NCBI GenBank assembly: GCA_019454225.1
Contig: CP075370.1
Location: 3,521,001-3,585,000 of the forward strand
Reading direction: 5' to 3'
Length of the DNA: 64,000 nucleotides
From: Paracoccaceae bacterium
GTDB lineage: Bacteria > Pseudomonadota > Alphaproteobacteria > Rhodobacterales > Rhodobacteraceae
The notes beneath the pieces were generated by a model, which had not been told where the DNA came from, ran no database searches, and saw nothing but the letters and a program-made list of their open reading frames with translations. This document shows positions 57,415 through 64,000 of this stretch, in pieces (the stretch's first letter is position 1; each line of letters begins with the position of its first letter). The translations under genes and the position numbers were made by a program.

Positions 57415-58115
57415 CCGCCCCGATCCTCGAGATGCACCACGGCATCGCCGTTGTCCGCGACGACCTTTTCCCGGGCGGCACCAAGGCCCGGTTCATCGCT
57501 CAGGTGTTCGACGGGGTGCAGGAGGCGGTCTATGCCAGCCCGCCAGAACGCGGCGCCCAGACTGCGATCGCCACTGTTGCCCGGCGCCTCGGCAAGCGCG
57601 CCACGATTTTCGTGGCAGCCCGCACCCGGCCCCATCCCCGCACGCTTGAGGCCGCCCGCCTCGGCGCCAAGGTCGTGCCGATCAGCCCGGGCTATCTGTC
57701 GGTCGTGCAATCGCGCGCCCGCGAATACTGCCGCAACACCGGCGCCAGCCTGATCACCTTCGGCGCCGAAATCCCCGGTGCGGTCGAAGCAATCGCCGCC
57801 GCCGCCCGCCTGGCAGCCTTTGAACCCGAAGAGTTCTGGTGTGCAGCCGGGTCCGGCGTCCTCGCTCGCGGTCTCGCCGCCGCCTGGCCGAAAGCCCGGC
57901 GCCACGTCGTCCAGATCGGCCGCGACCTCACCCCGCGCGAGGTCGGCGGAGCCACGATCCATGTCCATCCCCGCAAGTTCAGCGACCGCGCCGCGCTGGG
58001 CGCCCCCTTCCCGGCTGATCCACACTACGACGCGAAAGCCTGGGAGTTGTGCCTTGCCATGCGCGGGCCGGGGCGAGTGCTGTTCTGGAACGTTGCGCCG
58101 CTGGCAAAAGGTTGA
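57411..58115 (+). CDS. Fold-type II PLP-dependent enzyme (ACC deaminase/threonine synthase-like)
   Basis: The 234-residue protein has the PLP-lysine motif GGTKAR with Lys25, preceded by VVRDDLFPG, and a phosphate-binding CAAGSGVLARG near residues 144-154. It is shorter than free-standing biosynthetic enzymes, lacking part of the usual 320 or more residues. The GTG start overlaps the methylase stop (GTGA), so it was co-translated with a DNA methylase. Similar genes next to phage methylases suggest a link to DNA base modification, but this is inference. A decayed second copy lies at 45745-45905. Confidence 0.75.
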   Translation: MTAPILEMHHGIAVVRDDLFPGGTKARFIAQVFDGVQEAVYASPPERGAQTAIATVARRLGKRATIFVAARTRPHPRTLEAARLGAKVVPISPGYLSVVQSRAREYCRNTGASLITFGAEIPGAVEAIAAAARLAAFEPEEFWCAAGSGVLARGLAAAWPKARRHVVQIGRDLTPREVGGATIHVHPRKFSDRAALGAPFPADPHYDAKAWELCLAMRGPGRVLFWNVAPLAKG

Positions 58116-58120
58116 GCAAA

Positions 58121-59383
58121 TCAAGTGACTGAAATACCTCGTGCCGCTGCGATCATCAACAGCGAAGCGGCAACGTGGCGTGAGCAGCGCCCATCATTGA
58201 TGATCTTCAATATACCCTTCTTGTTAAAGTCCACTTCGATGAAATCGGTGACCTCAATTGCTCGATCTTTGGCTGGCATCAGATCCCTAATTTCTTGAAA
58301 TGTCTTCGTCGTCTTACAAGTTGCAAATATTCCTAATCCGACACCCACCGTCCCGTAGGCTACATGAGAAAATTGGATATCCTCAAGGTAGCTTTCAGTT
58401 ATGCCCAACTCCTCTTCAAAGCCCCGGCTCAGACATCTCCTTAACGAAGGGCACTCTCCATTCTTAACCGTATTGACAACATCTGTCTGCGAAAGCGCCT
58501 CGTTGACCGAGGGATAGATATCACGTTGACCCTCAAACCTTGCAGCATTCTTGGACCGAATTACGAGAAAGACCTTGCGCTCATCTTCTGAGAACACAAA
58601 AGCATTGAGCCCAACCGACGGAATGAATGGGAAGAATTCCTCGGCGATTACAGATGAATTCGAGTTCAGTGAAAGGAGCCGCTCCTTGTCAGCATCGCTC
58701 ATTAGGTCAATCATTTTCTGAACTACAAGAAACGTGAAGTAGTCAGTGCGGTAGAACCTTGCAAACAGCTTTGGTCGTTCATCATTGCCAGCTCGAATTC
58801 CGGACCTAAGCGACCTAATTCCATAGAGGGGCCCATTGAACAGCATCGAGGTAGTTTGGTCGCAAACCCTCCGTGTTTCGATCCTAAGGGCTTCCCGATA
58901 GTACTCGATGTATCTACCGGAGGCGTGTGTTGCAAAGAACTCCTCAGGATGACGCCCGAATGCCTGAGGAAGAGAAAAGGACAGTTGACCGCCTGTAATC
59001 CTAGCAATCTCGGCGACCTCTTCGTTAGGCGGCGCAATATGAAAGGACTCTCCGCTGTCCACAAGTGCATCGTCTTCAACGATTATGGAAGGCCCGTATT
59101 CGATTACGCGAAAACCCGGGCCAACCAATTTAGCCTTGTCAAGCTTGGTGAGGGCGCGCTTTCTTCGCCATCTTGATAGCATTCCCGTCGCGCCAATGCC
59201 AAATTTAGTCAAGACGAGTCGAGTAACTTGTCCTGCAGCAATGCCTCCAACAAAAATCAATGAATTCTTGACAGTTTCCCAAGTCACGAAGATGAAAATG
59301 GACTGCAAAGAAGCTACAAGACTATTCCACAGGGTGACCACACTATCCGGCAAGCTTGCCCTCCGCCGCTTGGTAATGAGCAC
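58121..59383 (-). CDS. Membrane-anchored NUDIX-like protein, candidate conflict-system effector
   Basis: The 420-residue product is distinctly AT-richer than its neighbours. Residues about 25-60 form one or two hydrophobic helices (SIFIFVTW, SLIFVGGIAAG). The middle part has YGPSIIVEDDALVDSG near residues 96-111. The C-terminal half has a shortened Nudix box, RGFEEELGI at residues 320-328. Nudix-like domains tied to transmembrane helices are known in nucleotide-based antiphage systems, so an effector role is plausible. It sits alone, convergent with the PLP gene (5 bp apart), in the same slot that holds the nucleotidyltransferase pair in the duplicate copy. Confidence 0.6.
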   Translation of the reverse strand: MLITKRRRASLPDSVVTLWNSLVASLQSIFIFVTWETVKNSLIFVGGIAAGQVTRLVLTKFGIGATGMLSRWRRKRALTKLDKAKLVGPGFRVIEYGPSIIVEDDALVDSGESFHIAPPNEEVAEIARITGGQLSFSLPQAFGRHPEEFFATHASGRYIEYYREALRIETRRVCDQTTSMLFNGPLYGIRSLRSGIRAGNDERPKLFARFYRTDYFTFLVVQKMIDLMSDADKERLLSLNSNSSVIAEEFFPFIPSVGLNAFVFSEDERKVFLVIRSKNAARFEGQRDIYPSVNEALSQTDVVNTVKNGECPSLRRCLSRGFEEELGITESYLEDIQFSHVAYGTVGVGLGIFATCKTTKTFQEIRDLMPAKDRAIEVTDFIEVDFNKKGILKIINDGRCSRHVAASLLMIAAARGISVT

Positions 59384-59410
59384 GCACTATGTAGGAACGG
59401 CCGCACTGTT

Positions 59411-60049
59411 TCAATTGTCACATCCCGGAAGGTGGGGGAGTTGTTTTCTCAACCGCTGTAGCCTCTGCTCCGCTTGGGCCTCGATGGCCAGCACTGCGAG
59501 GTCGCGGTAGCGGGTCAGCGCCTTGGGGCTGGATGAGACCGGGTTGATCGAAATGGCGCGCAGGCCGCTGACGTCGGCCTTCCCGGCCAGTTCCACCAGC
59601 GCGGCCAGCTTGGCCCGGAAGCGGGCATGGGTCGGGGCGGAGAAGTCGGGCGGCGGAGGCAGTTCGCCCTGCCGGGCCTTGGCCTCGAGATCGGCATCCC
59701 GGCGGCGGCGCGGGGCGCTGGGCGCGGCTTCGGTTTCTGCGGCCTGTTCGACAACTGGGGCCAGTTCAATGATCGCTTCCGGCGCAACCGGGGGCGGCGC
59801 AGGTTCTGCCCGGGCGTCTGGCTCGCAGGCGTCGAGTTCGGCCGCCAGCCGCCCTTCGGCGGTTTCGAAGCCCGGTGCGGTCAGGATCACCTTGATCGCC
59901 TTTGGCGCGCGATCGGCACCGATCTTGGCGGCCAGCAGCCGCTCGAACCGTTCGGCGGCGGCAGCCACGCTGGCGCTGCGGCCCAAGGGGGCATCGCTCA
60001 GGCGCTGGGCGAGGCGGTTGATCTGGACGGCGGAGAGGTTGGTGAACAT
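59411..60049 (-). CDS. Hypothetical protein of the element core (slot flank)
   Basis: The 212-residue protein starts at an ATG preceded by GGAGG. Residues 1-65 are helical (LSAVQINRLAQRL, AAAAERFERLLAAKI); a Pro/Ala/Glu-rich linker spans about 80-130; the C-terminal part (ARFRAKLAALVELAGKAD, INPVSSSPKALTRYRDLAV) is again helical. I do not recognise the family, but a degraded copy at 47100-47195 shows that it belongs to the mobile element's conserved core. It is downstream of the 60061-60282 gene on the same strand, separated by 11 bases. Confidence 0.65.
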   Translation of the reverse strand: MFTNLSAVQINRLAQRLSDAPLGRSASVAAAAERFERLLAAKIGADRAPKAIKVILTAPGFETAEGRLAAELDACEPDARAEPAPPPVAPEAIIELAPVVEQAAETEAAPSAPRRRRDADLEAKARQGELPPPPDFSAPTHARFRAKLAALVELAGKADVSGLRAISINPVSSSPKALTRYRDLAVLAIEAQAEQRLQRLRKQLPHLPGCDN

Positions 60050-60060
60050 CGGGGCCTCCT

Positions 60061-60282
60061 TCAGGCGTTCTTGATGTGGGCGGAGCGGCCTTCGGCCGTG
60101 ATCGCGTAGATCATGGTGCGGCTATCGCCGAAGGTGGCGGCGAAGGCTTCGGCCTGATCGATCCGGTCAAACCGGGCGCGGATGCGGGTCGCGGGCTTGG
60201 ACCCGCGGCAGGCGATAAAGTGGTCGGCGGCGGCGAGGCAATTGGCCTCAAAGCCGGTCATCGGGGCGGTCTTGGCGGGCAT
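60061..60282 (-). CDS. Small hypothetical protein
   Basis: The 73-residue protein starts at ATG 60282 with GGAGG five bases upstream. It has FEANCLAAADHFIACRG and RIRARFDRIDQAEAFAATF segments that suggest a compact alpha/beta fold. It has no recognised family. It lies directly upstream of the 59411-60049 gene and probably forms an operon with it. Confidence 0.6.
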   Translation of the reverse strand: MPAKTAPMTGFEANCLAAADHFIACRGSKPATRIRARFDRIDQAEAFAATFGDSRTMIYAITAEGRSAHIKNA

Positions 60283-60373
60283 CGGGAACCTCCGTTTCAA
60301 GGTGTCGCAGACATTGCGGAGACAGTCCGAAGAGCAAGTCCAAATCACTGACTTAATTGGAGAATGTCGCAAG

Positions 60374-60643
60374 ATGGGGCTGTCGCGGCGCGCCTATGGC
60401 GCCTTGCGCGGTGTGCATGAAAGCGCCGTGCGCAAGGCAATCGCCACGGGGCGGATCACGACGGAAGCCGACGGCACGATCGACGCCACCAAGGCCGATG
60501 CGATGTGGGACGCCTCGACTAATCTGCTTCCGAGGCCCATCTTTTCCTCTTGGGTTCAGAAGCGGTTACCGGCATCCTATTGGGAATGGTGCCGTAATCC
60601 GAACTCCGGGTTTGCGACGCCGCCTCTCGATTGGATTTCCTAG
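60374..60643 (+). CDS. Truncated terminase-small-subunit-like protein
   Basis: The first 45 residues (LSRRAYGALRGVHESAVRKA, then IATGRITTEADGTID and ADAMWDAST) match the N-terminal helix-turn-helix of phage terminase small subunits and related elements of external origin. From about 60517 the sequence changes to unrelated residues (NLLPRPIFSSW) and ends at 60643, well short of the normal length. A junction with the DUF262 gene module therefore lies near 60517. The product, if made, would lack its oligomerisation domain. Confidence 0.55.
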   Translation: MGLSRRAYGALRGVHESAVRKAIATGRITTEADGTIDATKADAMWDASTNLLPRPIFSSWVQKRLPASYWEWCRNPNSGFATPPLDWIS

Positions 60644-60654
60644 GTGGGATTGCA

Positions 60655-62511
60655 TTGGCACGGGTAGAATTTGACAGCACCAAGAAGCCGCTGGATGACC
60701 TTCTGAAGCGGGCGCGCGACGGGCTGATCCAGTTGCCGGATTTCCAGCGCGGCTGGGTCTGGGACGATGAAGGCTTGAGGGGGCTTCTGGCCTCGATTTC
60801 CCGGTCCTTCCCGGTTGGTGCGATCATGACCCTGCAGGCGGGCGGCGAGGTGAAGTTCAAGCCCCGCCCAATTGAAGGTGCGCCTTCTGGCAGCGCAAGT
60901 GTCGCGCCCGAGTCGTTGCTGCTGGATGGGCAGCAGCGGCTGACATCGCTCTATCAGACGACGATGCGCCAAGGCGTTGTCGAGACGATGAACACCAAGA
61001 AGCAGAAGATCAAACGCTTCTACTACATCGACATGGCGCGCGCCCTCGACGAGGGTGTCGATAGGATCGACGCTTTCGTCGGCGTCCCCGAGAGCAAAAT
61101 TGAGACGCGGAACTTCGGCAAGGAGGTCGTGCGGGATCTGACGACCGAAGAGGCCGAGTTCGAACAGTGCATGTTCCCGACCAACCGCATCTTCGACTGG
61201 AACGATTGGCTTACCAAGTTCGCCGCTTACTGGAAGTATGCCCCGGACAAGATGCAGTTCTGGTTCCGGTTCCTGAACGAGGTGCTGTCTGCCTTTCACC
61301 AGTACCAAATGCCGGTAATCGAGCTCGGCAAGAGCACAAGCCGTGAAGCCGTCTGCCTTGTGTTCGAGAAGGTGAACACCGGCGGAAAGAAGCTCGACGC
61401 GTTCGAACTGCTAACGGCGATCTACGCCGGTGAGGAAGAAGGGTTCTTGCTTCGCGAGGAATGGACGAAGATCGCGAAGAACCTGAAGGACGCGATCGCC
61501 CTCAAGGAACATCCACTGACGCGTTTGCAGCCGACCGATTTCTTTCAGGCGCTGGCGCTTCTTTTCACCCGAGATCGCCGCCTTAACCATCTGGCGGCGC
61601 AGTTGCCCGGCGATGCCCCGGCAATCAGTTGCACCCGTGATACCGTGCTGAGCGTGCCGCTAGGTGCCTACAAGCAATATGCGGGCGCACTGGAGGAGGG
61701 ATTCAAGAAGGCCGGGAAGTTCCTCTTCGGTCAGAACATCTTCTGGTTCAAAGACGTCCCCTATCAGTCGCAGCTGGTGCCGCTGGCAGCCATCCTCACG
61801 GAACTTGGCGATCGCTGGACGCAGGAGGCGGTGCGCCAGAAGCTTGCCCAGTGGTATTGGTGCGGGGTTTTTGGCGAGCTTTACGGCGGGGCGATCGAGA
61901 CCCGTTTCGCCAAGGACCTTGCCGATGTACTCGCATGGATCGATGGCGGGCCGGAGCCGACAACGGTGAAGGACTCGGCCTTCCGGCCGGAACGCCTCAA
62001 GACGATGACGTCACGTCTGTCGGCAGCCTACAAGGGCGTGCATGCCCTGCTGATGCACAAGCAGGCCCGGGATTTCTTGTCGGGGCAAAGCTACAACCAA
62101 ACCAGCTACTTCGACGAGGCCGTCGACATCCACCACATCTTCCCCCGCGCCTGGTGCCAGAAGAACGGCATCACGCGGGAGCGGTATGACACCATCATCA
62201 ACAAGACGCCGCTCAGTTCGAAGACGAACCGGATCGTGGGTGGCGATGCGCCGTCCGTGTATCTCGCGCGCCTGCCAAAGCAGGGCGCGGCATCAGACGC
62301 CGCCATCGATACCCACCTTGAAAGCCACCTGATCGATCCCCTGCTGCTACGGTCGGATGACTTCGACGGTTTCGTCGGACGGCGCCAGGAGGCGCTGCTG
62401 GGGCTGATCGAGGCCGCGACCGGCAAGGCGATCTATCGCGGGGTAGCGACAGACGAGCCTGTTGAGGACATGATCGAGGACGAGGCTGAGGGGCTTGAGG
62501 CGGCCGAATAG
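60655..62511 (+). CDS. DUF262-HNH protein, GmrSD-like restriction enzyme
   Basis: The product of about 618 residues joins both halves of GmrSD type IV restriction enzymes. The N-terminal DUF262 domain has LPDFQRGWVW near residue 23 and the ParB-like LLDGQQRLTSLY near residues 89-100. The C-terminal DUF1524/HNH nuclease has VDIHHIFPRAW near residue 490 and NKTPLSSKTNRI near 517. GmrSD uses nucleotides to cut glucosylated hydroxymethylcytosine DNA of phages. The TTG at 60655 has AGGTGGG just upstream; another TTG at 60631 is possible. It is the last island gene before the rRNA operon. Confidence 0.8.
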   Translation: MARVEFDSTKKPLDDLLKRARDGLIQLPDFQRGWVWDDEGLRGLLASISRSFPVGAIMTLQAGGEVKFKPRPIEGAPSGSASVAPESLLLDGQQRLTSLYQTTMRQGVVETMNTKKQKIKRFYYIDMARALDEGVDRIDAFVGVPESKIETRNFGKEVVRDLTTEEAEFEQCMFPTNRIFDWNDWLTKFAAYWKYAPDKMQFWFRFLNEVLSAFHQYQMPVIELGKSTSREAVCLVFEKVNTGGKKLDAFELLTAIYAGEEEGFLLREEWTKIAKNLKDAIALKEHPLTRLQPTDFFQALALLFTRDRRLNHLAAQLPGDAPAISCTRDTVLSVPLGAYKQYAGALEEGFKKAGKFLFGQNIFWFKDVPYQSQLVPLAAILTELGDRWTQEAVRQKLAQWYWCGVFGELYGGAIETRFAKDLADVLAWIDGGPEPTTVKDSAFRPERLKTMTSRLSAAYKGVHALLMHKQARDFLSGQSYNQTSYFDEAVDIHHIFPRAWCQKNGITRERYDTIINKTPLSSKTNRIVGGDAPSVYLARLPKQGAASDAAIDTHLESHLIDPLLLRSDDFDGFVGRRQEALLGLIEAATGKAIYRGVATDEPVEDMIEDEAEGLEAAE

Positions 62512-62644
62512 GCCGCCTTTCCTGTCGACCTTTGCCCAGTGCGGTTTTCGCCCGTTCTCGATCCTGCTGACCTACTATCCCGCTGATCTTGCACGCGGAA
62601 TCCGTCCGTTTGTTGACCTATTGTTGACCTGACGTTTGGGCAGC

Positions 62645-62669
62645 AAAAAGCCCCGCGGTGAGGCGGGGC
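62645..62669 (-). terminator. Rho-independent terminator of the rRNA operon
   Basis: On the minus strand a GC stem (62663-62669 with 62650-62656) is followed by five T residues (A run at 62645-62649 on the plus strand). It lies about 30 bases beyond the tRNA-fMet 3' end. Confidence 0.8.
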
Positions 62670-62697
62670 GCATGTCATTGATCTTGCTTGTATATTT

Positions 62698-62774
<77 letters not shown>

Positions 62775-62867
62775 CCATTTGGCAGGCAATGACATGTTCT
62801 GCCTGCCGGTTCCCTTTCGGGGACACTGCATGGTTTTGACTGTTGAGAGGGTTTTCGTTTCTTGTTT

Positions 62868-62986
62868 GGTCTGGCGGTGACCTACTCTCCCGCGTCTTGA
62901 GACGCAGTACCATTGGCGCGACGGCACTTATCGGCCGAGTTCGGGAAGGGATCGGGAGTTTTGCGCGTGCTATGGCCACCAGACCG
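62868..62986 (-). rRNA. rrf: 5S ribosomal RNA
   Basis: About 119 nt. The terminal helix GGTCTGG/CCAGACC pairs the ends, and the conserved CCCGAACTCGG segment of loop B/helix III is present. It lies between 23S and tRNA-fMet on the minus strand. Confidence 0.95.
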
Positions 62987-63099
62987 AAGAAGAAACGCGC
63001 GGCGCGGGTGCCTGTGGCACCTTTTGCCGCATCATCAGTTCTGTTCCAAGTCCGTGTTGCTTCTGACGTTCCAGGCGCGGGGGTTTCCCTGCGGTTACT

Positions 63100-64000
<901 letters not shown>

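Larger units (their letters stand above)
30879..62640. mobile_element. Composite integrative genomic island between tRNA-Ser(GCU) and the rRNA operon
   Basis: The left edge is placed at the tRNA-Ser 3' end and the right edge before the rRNA operon terminator; both are approximate, because no direct repeat of the tRNA 3' end was found by eye at the right side. The interval carries a tyrosine integrase, an excisionase-like gene, replication/phage-type genes, broken phage genes, toxin-antitoxin pairs and several restriction or antiphage modules. Composition is uneven: AT-rich genes at 31.0-32.5, 36.2-37.2 and 58.1-59.4 kb stand beside GC-rich ones, which indicates several origins. Two homologous slots (45.7-47.2 and 57.4-60.0 kb) suggest a duplicated or tandem element. 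Confidence 0.7.

Noticed and set aside
62605..62635. Direct repeat TTGTTGACCT as a possible right attachment site
   Set aside because: The repeat is only 10 bases, the copies lie beside each other, and it does not match the tRNA-Ser 3' end.
30879..62640. Insertion sequences or transposase genes in the island
   Set aside because: No transposase, DDE pattern or paired terminal inverted repeats were recognised. The junctions look like recombination or deletion rather than insertion-sequence insertion.

Overview
The window is GC-rich DNA from an alphaproteobacterium, most likely a member of the Rhodobacteraceae/Paracoccaceae. The evidence is the aerobic (cob-type) cobalamin gene order, the strong bias to GC-ending codons, ATGA/GTGA-coupled operons, and an rRNA operon ending 23S-5S-tRNA-fMet at the right edge on the minus strand. 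The species cannot be named from sequence alone.

Positions 1-30,900 are ordinary chromosome. After the end of a repeat-rich envelope-type protein and an OmpA-like protein comes a near-complete oxygen-dependent corrin-ring pathway: cobQ and cobO on the minus strand, a cobalamin riboswitch, then DUF1636-cobW-cobN-cobG-cobH-cobI-cobJ, cobK inverted, and cobL-cobE-cobM-cobB-cobA. A second cobalamin riboswitch precedes a CbiM-type cobalt permease, followed by cobF and a P1B-4 (cobalt-type) efflux ATPase. Together these cover ring methylation, contraction, amidation, cobalt insertion, adenosylation, cobalt uptake and cobalt export. cobS/cobT and the nucleotide-loop genes are not in the window. Housekeeping and small regulatory units follow: kdsA, an L-lactate dehydrogenase-type flavoenzyme, a Tat-exported nitroreductase-like protein with its MarR regulator and a perfect operator palindrome, a subtilase, an ECF sigma/anti-sigma pair, trpA, a GNAT/VOC pair and ychF.

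Positions about 30,900-62,600 form a composite genomic island starting at the 3' end of tRNA-Ser(GCU) and ending beside the rRNA operon. It carries a tyrosine integrase, an excisionase-like protein, a replication-type winged-helix protein, DUF6362, and remnants of a phage/satellite gene set (ParB-type methylase start, methylase end, PLP enzyme, terminase-small-subunit-like fragment). Into this scaffold several conflict modules have been placed: a nuclease-methylase fusion with a broken specificity gene, a TacA/TacT-type toxin-antitoxin pair, a 1,692-residue exonuclease-RecQ-UvrD fusion, a nucleotidyltransferase toxin-like pair broken by a stop codon, a DruH-DruE pair resembling Druantia type III, a membrane-NUDIX protein, and a DUF262-HNH (GmrSD-like) nuclease.

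The most interesting structural result is that the island contains two copies of the same cargo slot. The intact copy is PLP enzyme - NUDIX gene - minus-strand hypothetical gene (57,411-60,049). A decayed copy of the same flanks lies at 45,745-45,905 and 47,100-47,195, with a different cargo between them. This points to a modular mobile element that exchanges defence genes at a fixed site. Both functional and decayed parts are described below.
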